Of a stretch of 64,000 nucleotides of DNA, positions 38,859-50,045 are shown piece by piece. A program made the position numbers and the translations under genes. Below the pieces are notes generated by a model that was not told the DNA's origin, ran no database searches, and saw nothing but the letters and a program-made list of their open reading frames with translations. Source of the DNA: Tillus elongatus (taxonomy: Eukaryota; Arthropoda; Insecta; Coleoptera; Cleridae); the NCBI GenBank assembly GCA_964006375.1, contig OZ023269.1, forward strand, positions 8,735,926-8,799,925, read 5' to 3'. Position 1 is the stretch's first letter; the number at the start of each line of letters is the position of its first letter.

Positions 38859-41588
38859 ATGATGATGGCTCCTCCTTGTATAAAATATTCCGGAGGCAAA
38901 ATACCCCTCCATTCGGATCTCCGGGAGAGGGGTGTACAGGGGGCGCCAACATCAAGATTTAACATATCCTTTTCGAATATATGTGGCCTAAATTCTAACC
39001 TGAACTCCGTCCACCATTTCCTCCAGGCTAACAGGCCCCAACTCCTCTTCCTCACCGAAACCCAAATCAGTGCCAAAACAGCCACTAATCACCTTAATTT
39101 CCCGGGGTATGAGCTCCTTACTGCCTTTAGATTGCATGGAGGCGTGTGCGCATACGTCCGTAGCAATCTACCCTGCACCAGACTTCCCAATTTAGAAGCT
39201 GGAAGAAAAGACATACTATGGATAAAACTCTCTCTCAGGGCTGCAACTAAATTCATCTGTTGCATTTACCGGTCACCTTCTGACAACAACTTTGTCCAGC
39301 TCTTTGACTACCTTTCTGAAAAAACCGACTATCTGATTTCTGAATATCCTTCCTCCGAGGTCACTATTCTTGGCGACTTCAATGTCCATAATAAGGAATG
39401 GCTAGGATCTTCAAAAACCGATCCACAAGGGAGAGCAGCGGAGGCCTTTGCAGTCAGCAATTCTTTGGCCAATATGGTACAGCAACCTACTTACTTTCCT
39501 CGTATCCCAACACACAGCTCAAATCCCTTGGATCTCCTTCTTACTACAAATCCTGAATGCTATAAGATATCAGTCACCGCCCCCCTTGGTCGCTCAGACC
39601 ACGGCATGGTCATTGCTTCCTGTGCAATGCAACCCGAGGTCACACAGTCATCACACCCACGTATCGTTTGGCACTACAACTCCGCAAACTGGGACGAAAT
39701 GCGGGATTACTTTTCCTCATTTCCATTGGCGTCTGTCTGCTTCTCTCATCCTGACCCCTCTGATATCTCACAAAACGTCACCGAAATTATCCAAGCTGGC
39801 ATGGAATTATTTATTCCACGTACACAGAAAACCTCTTCAGCCACTCAAAAGCCCTGGTTCTCTAAATCCTGTGACAAGGCCAGACTTGAAAAGGTCAAAG
39901 CTCACAAAACGCTTCTACACAATCCCAGTCAAGAAAATCGTCAAGCATTCAACGACGCAAGAAACCGCTATGTCCGCATTCTTTCTGAGGCAAAAAACTC
40001 GTTTAATAACCACATCAAAAACAAAGTCCTCTCAACCTCCAACGGCGGCAAACCCTTCTGGACTCTTGCTAAGTCTATTAGGAATAATTTCTGCAAGAGC
40101 ACGTTCCCACCTCTTGTCTCAGGTGATGAAATTGTTTCTACCGCCCTGGGCAAGGCAGAACTTTTTGCTTCGTTGTTCGCCGGAAATTCTACTCTCAACC
40201 CACCTCCAAATGTTCAACCACCAACAGTCCTCAACGTCGCGCATAAAATGACTGATATTATTTTCCAAACTAAAAAGGTACGAAAGATGCTCTCTTCTCT
40301 TAATACCAGGAAAGCCTCTGGCCTTGACGAGATCCCAGCAATTGTTCTCAAAAAATGCGCACCAGAACTTGCTCCTGTCCTGACTCGTCTGTTTCAGATA
40401 TCTTACAATAGAGGCATATTCCCTAGTAACTGGAAAACTGCTCGAGTACAACCCATCCCCAAGAAAGGATCCAAAGCGCTTCCTAGCAACTACAGGCCTA
40501 TTTCTCTCCTTTCAGTCATCTCTAAAGTGATGGAAAAGTATATAAACACCGAACTACTAAAATTCCTTGAAAAACACAGTCTAATCCACGACAGGCAGTA
40601 TGGATTCCGTCAGCGCAGATCGACTGCCGACCTCCTTTCCTTTGTCACCCATTCTTGGAACAAGTCTATGGAACAACACGGTGAATCCCAGATTGTTGCT
40701 CTAGACATATCCAAAGCATTCGACCAGGTCTGGCACGCAGCGCTGCTTAATAAACTTCCGGCCTATGGCCTACCACCAAAACTTTGTACCTGGACAGCAA
40801 ATTTCCTCTCCAACAGGAGCATATCTGTTGTTGTGGATGGCCATTCCTCTAAACTGTATCCAATTAATGCAGGAGTTCCTCAAGGTTCAGCTTTAGCCCC
40901 TACTTTGTTTCTTCTCCACATCAATGACCTCCTCTCTAGCACATCCAACCCAGTTCACAGTTACGCGGACGACAGCACCCTCCACTCAAACATACAATAT
41001 TCTAAGCCTGTCTCTTTAGCCCAATTAGATGAGGATCGCAGACTCATGGAGGGTTCTGTCTCCGTAGACCTCCAAAAAATATTAGACTGGGGAAGTAGAA
41101 ATCTTGTACAATTCAACCCCACCAAAACTAAGTCTTGCTTTCTTTCTCACAAGAGATACAGCAGCCCTAGACCCATCACAATGAACAACCAAGTTATTCA
41201 AAGTAATGAGTCCTTTTCTCTTGTTGGCATTACTGTGGATCGAAATCTTAATTGGCACCAACATGTTACATCAATTGCAGAAGCGGCTGCTAAGAAATTG
41301 GGTTTCCTCTTCCGGGCTCGCAAATTCTTTTCACCAACTAATCTCTATACCTTATACACTTCACAAATAAGGCCAAACCTCGAATACTGCTCCCACATCT
41401 GGGGTGCAGCTGCCGCTTCTACACTCGCTATCCTGGACTCCATTCAAAAGAGAGCTATATGTCTCATCGGTGACCCTACCCTCACCCAAAGGCTTCCATC
41501 CCTTGCCCACCGACGTGCCGTTGGTGACCTCTCTCTCTCTTTTATAGATATCTGCACGGGCACTGCTCAGAGGAGCTTTCCTCCATAA
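38859..41588 (+). CDS. LINE endonuclease-reverse transcriptase (ORF2-like)
   Basis: It would cut target DNA and reverse-transcribe the element's RNA in the nucleus. An AP-endonuclease-like domain covers residues 37-255: FSNICGLNSN, LLFLTET (62-67), ILGDFNVHNKEW (170-181), and PLGRSDHG with the catalytic His at 248. RT covers about 475-800: RKASGLDEIP (484-493), NYRPISLLSVISKVMEK (544-560), QYGFRQRRST (580-589), LDISKAFDQVWH (615-626), GVPQGSALAPTLF (672-684) and YADD (702-705). All catalytic residues are intact. The first about 36 residues (MMMAPPCIKYSGG) may be leader rather than protein. The frame ends early because a 1-nt change in the CT-run near 41530-41545 shifts it. The wording is jockey/CR1-like; the exact clade is uncertain. 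Confidence 0.88.
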   Translation: MMMAPPCIKYSGGKIPLHSDLRERGVQGAPTSRFNISFSNICGLNSNLNSVHHFLQANRPQLLFLTETQISAKTATNHLNFPGYELLTAFRLHGGVCAYVRSNLPCTRLPNLEAGRKDILWIKLSLRAATKFICCIYRSPSDNNFVQLFDYLSEKTDYLISEYPSSEVTILGDFNVHNKEWLGSSKTDPQGRAAEAFAVSNSLANMVQQPTYFPRIPTHSSNPLDLLLTTNPECYKISVTAPLGRSDHGMVIASCAMQPEVTQSSHPRIVWHYNSANWDEMRDYFSSFPLASVCFSHPDPSDISQNVTEIIQAGMELFIPRTQKTSSATQKPWFSKSCDKARLEKVKAHKTLLHNPSQENRQAFNDARNRYVRILSEAKNSFNNHIKNKVLSTSNGGKPFWTLAKSIRNNFCKSTFPPLVSGDEIVSTALGKAELFASLFAGNSTLNPPPNVQPPTVLNVAHKMTDIIFQTKKVRKMLSSLNTRKASGLDEIPAIVLKKCAPELAPVLTRLFQISYNRGIFPSNWKTARVQPIPKKGSKALPSNYRPISLLSVISKVMEKYINTELLKFLEKHSLIHDRQYGFRQRRSTADLLSFVTHSWNKSMEQHGESQIVALDISKAFDQVWHAALLNKLPAYGLPPKLCTWTANFLSNRSISVVVDGHSSKLYPINAGVPQGSALAPTLFLLHINDLLSSTSNPVHSYADDSTLHSNIQYSKPVSLAQLDEDRRLMEGSVSVDLQKILDWGSRNLVQFNPTKTKSCFLSHKRYSSPRPITMNNQVIQSNESFSLVGITVDRNLNWHQHVTSIAEAAAKKLGFLFRARKFFSPTNLYTLYTSQIRPNLEYCSHIWGAAAASTLAILDSIQKRAICLIGDPTLTQRLPSLAHRRAVGDLSLSFIDICTGTAQRSFPP

Positions 41589-41827
41589 TTCCCCCACCTG
41601 CTGCCCCCAGCAGATCTACCAGGGGAACAGAGCGAATGCACCCTTTTAACGTCCAGGTCACCAGACATAGAACATCTTGTTATGCCCGCTCTTTTGTCCC
41701 GAGGACTTCCAAGTTGTGGAATTCCTTGCCGGCACATGTTTTTCCTTCTCCTCCGAACCTCCAAACCTTCAAGTCCAGAATTAACAAGCTGCCTCTTTCC
41801 TCCTTGTCAACACCCACGGTACGATAG
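41540..41827 (+). pseudogene. Frameshifted C-terminal tail of the LINE ORF
   Basis: In the frame one base off, the sequence runs YRYLHGHCSEELSSIIPPP, then MHPFNVQVTRHRTSCYARSF, VPRTSKLWNSLPAHVFPSPP and stops after TPTVR at 41827. This is the normal extreme C terminus of such LINE proteins, so one indel at about 41530-41545 separates it from the 909-codon frame. Confidence 0.8.
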
Positions 41828-41876
41828 TATTTAGGCTGTAAGCCCTCGTGGTGTGTTGTTGACATAAAAAAAAAAA

Positions 41877-43587
41877 GACTTAAGATACGAATAAAATTAC
41901 CTGGCGGTCAGTCCTTTCAATACATTCTGCAGTTATTATTGGGAATTTCGGACACAGTTTTTATGATAGGCCAGCGTAAAGCCCTACTTCTAACGAATTT
42001 TAGATTTATACAATACCTACAAATTGCATCTTGATATTTAATTCACTTTGATGTAAAATACAAAGAAAAGAGCGCCATTACCGACAATCCTTCCAAGAAT
42101 TTGTTTTTATACTCTCACCTACTAGCTACTAGTTTCATTTAGGTATAGCATGTACAAATCTAGGAGGCGGTAGATTCTAAGAACCCAGAGGTAGCTCACC
42201 CTGTCTAGCGCACTGTCTTATTACTGAGTGAAGCGCTCGAACTATACAATGCCAGGAATTTGGAATCTCCTTTCCGCCAGCTACATTTGAACGGCCTATA
42301 AATTTAACTTAGGAGTTGCTTACATTGAAACAAGTATATGGCTTTTGTTATATACGAAAACCCCTAAAAATTCTAAAATATGCAAATAATACAAAATATA
42401 TGGAAATCTGGAATTTAGGACCAATACACTAAAGTATGCAACTTATGCAAAAAAAAAATGCGAATTGCATATAATCCGAGCCCTGCTTATTACACGTGCA
42501 CACATAAATACATAACACACATTTTTAATGATTTTTCACTATAATCAAATATAATTTACTTTTCTAAACTATATCTATATAAATTTGGGAATACTACAGA
42601 CACCTGATCGCACGTGAAATCAAGTCTATATAAAAAATTGAAAAACTCAAATGAAATTTTTTAAATCGCTACTAAGTAAGTCATTAGCTATTTAACGTAG
42701 TAAAAGCACTTTTTTATATTGATTTAGATAATATCCACACTTTAAAAATTTTAAAGAACTTGTCAAATAGACGCCAATTAATTACCTTAGATCTTTGAAG
42801 AACATACATTTTGTCAGGCATCTTCCTTTTACGGGTAGTGCAGTAACTAGCCTAATGAGACCAGTTCTCCAGGGAAATTTTCTGAAAATAAAAGACTATT
42901 TTATTAAAGTTTAGTAAGCAAGTTGAATAGGGGGTTACTGAAAAGGCCAGGGGGGTGGAGCTGCAGGTACTAACTTTATACCAGAATTGGTCCCATCGAC
43001 ATCAAAATTGACAGATTTTTCACAATGGTTCTTACGAGTGTATAGGGGGGAGGGGAGTTTTTGTTGAAAGACAGGCACGGGGTATCCAGTAAACAAACTG
43101 AGTCGAGTAAAACAATGCTAATTACATAGATGTTATCTTAAGAAATTACGAGAGAAAGACAAATTGTGAAGTGGCTTTCCCCCAAACAAAACATTACCTG
43201 CTAAACTGAGTGTACAGATTGGTTATTTCTTAGTGTCAGAAATAAATCATTTATTATTATATTACTACAAATTATTAGTATTTTTAATCAGAAATTAGGA
43301 CTTCAACATTTTAGAGAATGAGCTTACATTACGCAGCTATTTCACAATACGTTTACTTCGTTAAATGTTATACAAAGGATATAAATATTGATATTTTTAT
43401 ATTACTTATCCATACAACTTATTCAATAAAGTACCCCAATGTTTTCAAACTACACTGTATGTATTTGAAAATGCATCCAATAATAGTATTTTTATCTTAG
43501 TCAAACCCAAAAACGTCACGACTAAAATACAATAGGTTAGGTGACGCTTTGATAATTTCAATACAAGGGCCAACGCAAGCTGGCAAA
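41877..43587. other. Unassigned AT-rich DNA with repeat F at 42940-43075
   Basis: Repeat F (ggggtggagctgcaggtac, ccagaattggtcccatcgac) pairs inversely with 37165-37290. No gene was recognised. Confidence 0.45.
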
Positions 43588-43760
43588 ATATATGTTTCTT
43601 TACAGCCCCCTTGACATGGGTACCATGAGAAAAGGCTTTACGAGTAAAATACAGTGGCCAAGGTGGGGCTTTAAAAAGTTCAATATGGCGGATATATTTT
43701 TCTTTACAACCCCCTTGACATGGATATTAAGAAAAAGAGCCATAAACTATAACAGTCAAT
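43588..43760. repeat. Local direct duplication, about 105-bp period
   Basis: tatgtttctttacagccccc/ttgacatggg near 43590-43620 recurs as ttttctttacaacccccttg/acatgg near 43697-43723. Confidence 0.65.
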
Positions 43761-43810
43761 GTCATAGTAGATTACGTTAACCAACCTGAAGATAGAGTTA
43801 AAAAAAACAA

Positions 43811-44270
43811 ATAAAAAGAGAGTGGTTCAACATTCTTATTTAAATTACCAGTTTGATAATTTATTTTGGCTATAAAATCCTGGGCCCAGTCATCTAGTGT
43901 CTTTTTGTGTGTTTTAGTTTGTACTTTTAGTAAGTGGATTATTGACTTTTAATTTGTATTGGATTCTTCGTAGTGTTATCATTGTGGGGCTTTGTCGTGT
44001 TTTAATATGTAAAAAATGCTGTTTGACAATAGCTTTTGTTGACCTTTGCGCTTTCTGTAGTTACTAGATGTTTTGTTAGCCTCGCATGTAAAACCTACCA
44101 GAAACAGTTACTGACAACCATCTTTCTATATTATGGGTTTTTTAACCCCTGAAGATGGTTCAGATGAACCGAACCGAGAAGGGTTCTTTAAAAAATTAAA
44201 AACATTGTCTGGTAGAATAGCCTTGAATTATTGTTTCTTTAATCATATCAACCCCAGAAGTATTGACGCT
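43811..44270. other. Penelope-like terminal region with TATA-like box
   Basis: tggctataaaatcctgggcc (43868-43887) looks like a core promoter. aacccctgaagatggttcag and aaacattgtctggtagaa (44201) resemble the repeated ends of Penelope-like elements, the latter shared with 9664. A Penelope RT piece lies 1 kb to the right. Confidence 0.4.
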
Positions 44271-44399
44271 TAGTCAGTCATTGAATGACTAATGAATAAA
44301 AAGTGAATTAATGTAAGTCTGATATCTTACTTGTTTCAAGTTGGGTACAGTTAGCGCCCACGATTTTATACCCAAATAAATGATCAAGCTAGTAATATA

Positions 44400-44687
44400 A
44401 AAAGTGAATTTTCATAAAAATGTTTTTAATAGCAAATATGTCTCTCTAATGGAAGCAGGCATCAACCTGGTTACCGGTATAACCTATATACTAGAAACAA
44501 TGTACCATATTTTATCAAAATAACTTATGGTTTGAAAATATACAAAAATTTGCCAAAAATAAACCTAAAATGTTTCAGAGGAAACTGGTTTCCCAGCCAA
44601 CACACCTTGGGTTAATAGCAAATTGGGTTATTGAAATTTGAGCATGTAATAAAAATTCGCTACCAAAACGAACTTACTGCGTCTGGA
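44400..44687. mobile_element. Module A copy (left TIR clipped)
   Basis: It runs from agtgaattttcataaaaatg through taacctatatactagaaaca to aaaattcgctaccaaaacga and the tctgga end. It lacks the first about 25 bp of the left TIR. Confidence 0.8.
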
Positions 44688-44696
44688 TTTTTTTTC

Positions 44697-45116
44697 TTAC
44701 AAATATGCATCATATTTCGATAAAAAAACATTCAACCTAGCATTGCTAAGATATTTCGCTTCATTCTTACTAAACAAAAGCAGAGTTTTGATGGTTGTTG
44801 TGGTGTATGGATCTCGTACTCGTTCCACTTCCTTGTTATTTAATTCATAGATCATTGATTCAAACGGAGCTGCTCCTCCGTTATTTGACATGTGGCAGTC
44901 ACCAACAGCATTTTGTACTGCTAGAGGTTCCAGAGCACCTTCTATTATTAGGGTTGACTTTGCTAGACATACGAATGCATCTTGCTGATTGGTGTTTATT
45001 TCAACCTCATCGCTGTTACCAAACGATTTAGTTGATGAAGAGTAAGACCTAAGTTCTTCTCGATCAATGGAATTGTCAAACTTGGGGTCTTTGAATATTT
45101 CTAGTTTTGATGACAT
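44697..45116 (-). pseudogene. TE/virus-derived protein fragment, jelly-roll-like, function unproven
   Basis: Starting at Met 45116 the minus frame reads MSSKLEIFKDPKFDNSIDRE, SDEVEINTNQQDAFVC, LIIEGALE, IYELNNKEVERVRD and so on, open to 44697. The opening phrase, the 'DEV-I--NQQD' block and the 'YELNN-EVERVR' block recall a multicopy protein of arthropod and cnidarian genomes that I link, from memory, to Polinton-like or large-DNA-element capsid genes. It is about 140 residues and lacks the C-terminal portion. An integrase of similar origin lies at 22184. The capsid role is inference only; safest is 'mobile-element ORF, N-terminal part'. Confidence 0.4.
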
Positions 45117-45290
45117 GATAACCAAGACTTTTAAGTAATCTATAGCCGAAACAATAGGTGTCATTGATTTTCCCGGTTTATGAATTTTTGGGTGACCATA
45201 CATTTTGTAGTCTTTGATATGGGCTTGTGACAACTCTTTAGACTTTTCTTAACGCCCGAAATCATTTTTGGTGGCGGTTTTTATTTACAC
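45117..45290 (-). pseudogene. Penelope-like RT fragment fused to the ORF above
   Basis: On the minus strand KSKELSQAHIKDYKMYGHPK and IHKPGKSMTPIVSAIDYL match the start of Penelope-type RT (YG-PKIHKPG---PIVS). It is in frame with, and directly followed by, the Met of the unrelated ORF at 45116. The block equals the segment near 9380-9450 of the other relic. Confidence 0.75.
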
Positions 45291-46474
45291 ACGCTCACAC
45301 ACAGATCTATACTCATTAATAAAAAAATTATTTTGGAGGCAGTGTTAAAGAAATAATTGCTCTATTGGGTTAACACTCACAATACAAACAAAATGCCATA
45401 GATAAGTAATACTCAACATATAATAATGTATACATATAATATATAATAAGTGTTTTTATTACCCAAGAACTATTGAAACAACTTCCACAGCATCTTTTCG
45501 CGTTCTTTTAGTTTTAATAATCTATTAACATTTTAGAATATTTTATACAGGATCTGAAAAAAATACGTTTTCTTTGTAGTACATTTATACAATCATTGTT
45601 TTTTTATATTTTTATATAAGCTTATATTCTATTTTGTAAAGCAATCCAATTATTTATTTAGATTCGCTACCGTAACGCATTTGCTACGTCAGGACGTTTT
45701 TTAAATTGATTGATTGCAATTATAAAGTAACTTATGTTATGACTCTAACTTTAAGTAAATTTATTTATTCAATCCATAACACCATTTAATTAACAACTTC
45801 GTTAATTGCGGCTTGTGATAACTTTTACTGGATGTTTTTTCTTTTAACATAATAATGCAACAATTATTAAAATTAAAAAGTCTGGCACCCTTTTGTGTTG
45901 GTCATAAAGATCCGTAAATTATGTTACCTCCATGAATTAAACAACAAAAAATCTCCAGGATTACTTTGTATTCCGTCCAAATATTCAGCGGTATTCGTAA
46001 CAAAAGCCGGCTTCAATTTTTGTTCTCTGAGAATAAGCTGAATGTGGAAAAGTTTCATAATTTTTACAGCTGCTTCTCATACTGTCAATTAAAAAGACCA
46101 AAATGAGTTTGTCTGATATTCCGTACAGTTATTTTCACAGAAATATAAAACACCTATCTCTGAGGCAAGAAGTTTGTGTGGAATACAATTTTATACCACC
46201 AGGATATGTTCTTTTATTCATTTAGAGAGTTAAATACTTCCTTATATTTATTTAATTTCGTCAAAAAGTTATATTGTATTAGGTTTTCTTCAAGTCATCG
46301 TGTCGAAGAAATGTTTGCACACAAATACTTTTAAGCACGTTCTGAACTAGAGAAGCGCATTTTATTTTTAATATCGATATTCATATCATTTGATACATTG
46401 AAATCGATACAACGATGTGCAATAAATATCGGTATGGAAACATCGGTGTTGTCCGACATAATGCACTATTTTGT

Positions 46475-46477
<3 letters not shown>
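45291..46477. other. Unassigned AT-rich DNA, A-end fragment at 45661-45695
   Basis: gattcgctaccgtaacgcat is an isolated module A terminus. No gene was recognised. Confidence 0.45.

Positions 46478-46564
<87 letters not shown>
46478..46564. repeat. (TA)n microsatellite
   Basis: About 87 bp of TA, with flanks unlike C or D. Confidence 0.95.
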
Positions 46565-46568
<4 letters not shown>

Positions 46569-46960
46569 ATATAATAAAGAAACAAAGATAAAATATTTGT
46601 TCAAAATGTGGAAAAGTAGAAAAAAATAGATTATATTTTGATTGCAAAAATAAATAGTTTTAAAATAATATGTTTGAAATATAGTAATAAAGCAGATGAT
46701 AACAAATCGATCGGATTATAGAAACAACAAAAGGAAAAAAGGAACAGATCTATATTAATTAATAAAAAAAATATTTCGGAGGCAGTGTTACAGAAATTCC
46801 TCTATTAGGTTAACACTTGCCTTGCCCTGAAAAAAAGTCTTTCAGAAAGAACTGAGGTCGCTGCCATACCTTAGATGTTCGAGTACAATCGTTGAGAAAG
46901 TAGGTGATCCAATTTTCATGTTTCTAAATCTTTTTAAAGGATTTTCGGTAAAATGAAAAG

Positions 46961-48093
46961 CCTGGACGCATCAAGTGCGTTGTGGTAGTGAATTTTCATA
47001 AAAATGTTTTTAATAGCAAATATGTGTGTGTGTTTTTTTTTAAAGAAAGCAGGCATCAAATTTGGTTACTAGTATAACCTATATAGTAAAAACAATGTGC
47101 CATGTTTCATAAAAATAACTTTATTGTATGAAAATGTACAAAAATTTCCAAAAGTAAACTTAAAGTGTTCCCGGAAAAACTCGTTTCTTGGTCAACCTTA
47201 TAGGTTAATAGCAAATTGGGCTATTCAAATATGAAGAATTTGACCAAAATTCGCTACCATAACGCACTTGCTGCATCCAGAATTTCTTTTCTTACAAACA
47301 TGCATTATATTTCGATGGAAAATGCAAAAACGCAATAACATAAGGCGTGTTTGATTAAAAAAATAATAATTTGTATCACCAACGACTTATGGGCTACCTG
47401 TGATTGTAGAAATAATTTTTTAAGATGTAGCCCTAGACACCGTATAATTAATATATACAATTTTTTTTCATATCTTGTATAATAACAGATATATTGAGTT
47501 TTAATGATTTTTTTACGAAAACGCGACAAAAATTATATACCATTCAACGATAAGCTCTATAGCTAAAACTACTGCCAAGCATCAGAGAAAGGGTCTATTT
47601 GAAATGAATTTTCTGGAAATATTTTAGTAAAATGAAGCGCAATCACGGTTGAAACTAAGACTTCAGGGTTTGTAAAACATTCTTCTTGAGACATTTTATT
47701 TCCATAGCCCGTGTTAGATTCAAGTTCTTTGTCTAAATGTTGCCAACTTTGACGTTTTATATCGCAACTTTGACGTTTTATATCGCAACTTTGACGTTTT
47801 GAGGAAAACCCCAATTTATTTTTATTTAAATGCCCATAACTTTTTTGTCTTTTGACCTACAGAGCTAAATTTTGACTTGTCTATAAAGATATAAACCAGC
47901 GTACTAAATTTGGTTGCCCTTACTTTGTTAATTCCGGAGATATAATTTTTTTTCGAAAGAAAACACCAAATTTAGAAGGAAAACCTGGGCCGATTTTTCT
48001 GGCTAACAAACTTTTCCAAGCCATTTGCAAAAGGAAGGTTTTCACCAAATTTAATTAAAATCGGCCCATTATTTTTTTATCTTAATTATCGGT

Positions 48094-48182
<89 letters not shown>

Positions 48183-48310
48183 ATATAAAAATTGAAACTG
48201 ACCCCTAATATGTGTTCCGGAGGGCCTAATTAGCGGTCATTTAAAGAAATTTTTTCAACATTTAAAAGTCGAGATCTCCTCATTAGTGAATTTTTTTAAG
48301 AAAAGTAACA
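46961..48310 (+). mobile_element. Best composite repeat: A-B-C-(TA)n-D
   Basis: A full module A (46961-47282, both TIRs) is followed by B (47283-47544), C (47553-48098), (TA)n 48099-48178 and inverse D (48179-48310). D here runs aacatataaaaattgaaact, gatctcctcattagtgaatt and a degraded hairpin. The copy at 5828-7226 shows the same order, interrupted by a SINE. There are no credible protein frames; ORFs through C are not conserved. It is a non-autonomous element about 1.35 kb long. Whether A belongs to the element or is a preferred neighbour is not settled. Confidence 0.75.
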
Positions 48311-48349
48311 CAAATTAAAATGACTGATTATAAGCACTCGTCTGGTGGC

Positions 48350-49560
48350 CTAAGGTGACACAATGCAGTGCCAAACAAAAACTAGGCAATATCCAAAGGA
48401 TGGCTTGCCTGGGCATCACAGGGGCTATGACTCCAATCCCAACATCCGCCATGGAGGTGTTGTTGGATATACCTCCCCTATACTTAGTTATCATGGAGGA
48501 GGTCAGGCTAGGACTATACAGACTAGCCTGCAATGATAGACTGAAGATCAACCCAGGTTTCAGAGGCCATTGCAAAATTCAGGAGATCGTGAAGAATCCC
48601 ATGCTTGAAATGAGGTCAGACTACGCGAGCCCGCGAATGTATAGGGAATACAATTTTACAGTGGAAATATCTGAGTGCGAGGCATGGGACGGGGGCAGGC
48701 CTTTATTCGGAAGGACCGAGGGTAAGTCACAGTATTTCCCTCGGAGCTCATGCAATGGTCTTTCAGGCCGAAATGTAGGCAATCTTAAACTACGTGCGAG
48801 ACAACAGGGGGAGGGACATCAGCAAGCGGATCCTCATAGCCACAGACAGCCAGGCAGGCCTTAAGGCCCTAAGTAGCAAACGGGTAAATTCCAGGCTGGT
48901 AAGTGATTGCCGAGACGAGACGAGCGACCTGGCTAGGCAGAATGAGGTCACCCTTATCTGGGTTCCGGGTCACTCGGGAGTCAAAGGCAATGAAGAAGCT
49001 GACGGTCTCGCGAAGAGAGGGTCGCAGAATCATTTATGGGACCAGAACCGGTCCTGGGCGTGACGAGGAGCACTGCCAGAGGATCCATTAAGTCCTGGGT
49101 CAGAAACGAACATAGGTGTACTGGGCAAATTGTCCAGGGCTCAGACATGGGAAGTCAGTAATTGAGGAACCCAGTTCAAAGCAAAGCTGTGGAGCTGCTA
49201 AATCTCAGCAGATGACAGCTTATGAACATTACAGGGCTATTGACTGGACACGTGGCCATCACGAAACACCTGCATAAAATGGGGAGGTTTGAGGGGGACC
49301 TGGCATGCAGACTCTGCGGCGAGGGGGAGGAATCAGCTCAGCGCATCTTGTGCGGGTGTAAAGCTCTAGACCGCAAAAGAGAGCCTATTCCAGAGACAGA
49401 GCAACATAAAACTTCACCCTACCTATTGCTGTGCAGACTAGTTCAAGGCACAGTGATTTTGGAATGTGTGGAGTAGAAAAAAAGGGCATGCACAATAAGC
49501 CAAAGGTTGCGGTGCTATCAGGGCGGGAAGACGCGGACGAGCCCTAAGAGGGAAAAAATA
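48350..49560 (+). pseudogene. RNase H-bearing LINE, 3' part of ORF2
   Basis: Frames in order: QRMACLGITGAMTPIPTSAM (post-RT), FTVEISECEAWDGGRPLF, then RNase H with LIATDSQAGLKALSSKRVNS (catalytic Asp in TDSQA) and VTLIWVPGHSGVKGNEEADG (His and Asp). A C-terminal segment reads LLTGHVAITKHLHKMGRF and CRLCGEGEESAQRILCGCKA, the usual Cys-rich end, stopping at 49476. Shifts occur near 48830, 49040 and 49200. The base composition is clearly G+C-richer than the neighbourhood, suggesting more recent arrival than the AT-rich relics. The RNase H places it in an I/R1/Loa-like group, not with the LINE at 38716. Confidence 0.88.
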
Positions 49561-50045
49561 AGCATTACAATAAAGACCTGCGTACTAAAGTTGGTTGGCA
49601 CGGCTTTCTTATTTACGGAGAAAACCCAAACTTTTTCTAGAGAAACTGGCCAGACTTTTCTCGCTAAGGAATTGTTCCAATGAATTTATAATCGTCCTCC
49701 AACATTTGGACCAGAATAATCCAAGTTCTTCGCTAAAACATGCTTTAAATTTCGCGTCCACTTTGGTACGTCATCAGGAGCCTATAAAAATACAGCTATG
49801 GTATACAATTCATGAATATCCTAAAATTACTTATCGAAAACTGAGCAATATAAAGAAATCTAGTTTGGTCAGAAAAACAGAATATATATATATATATATA
49901 TATATTCTGGAAACACATACTAGTTTCGCTGTTTCGCTCTTATTTGAGCTCATCAGTGTGTTATACCAGCAATAATGAAAACATATTTAAATTGGTGGAC
50001 TTAACGTAGCCAATATCTGAACGAAACGTGAGACTGACATCTAGG
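49561..50045. other. C-like fragment and a short (TA)n
   Basis: 49575-49700 resembles the C block (ttcttatttacggagaaaac, gctaaggaattgttcc). A TA array of about 26 bp is at 49881-49906. No gene was recognised. Confidence 0.45.

Larger units (their letters stand above)
38716..41876 (+). mobile_element. LINE copy 3, nearly complete, poly(A)-tailed
   Basis: A non-LTR retrotransposon. The 5' leader is shared with copy 2, followed by a 909-codon endonuclease-RT frame (38859-41588), a frameshifted C-terminal tail to 41827, a short 3' UTR and an A11 tail ending at about 41876. An ORF1 (Gag-like) was not found upstream. Its 3' UTR is repeated on the minus strand at the right window edge. Confidence 0.9.

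Noticed and set aside
38735..39085. Minus-strand ORF opposite the LINE 5' leader
   Set aside because: It lies antisense to sequence shared between LINE copies, with no motif.
46961..48310. Protein-coding role for the C module (ORFs at 6461-6847 and 47569-47814)
   Set aside because: The two copies share nucleotide sequence but the frames carry indels and differing starts. The ttttgacgttt repeats make the similarity look protein-like.
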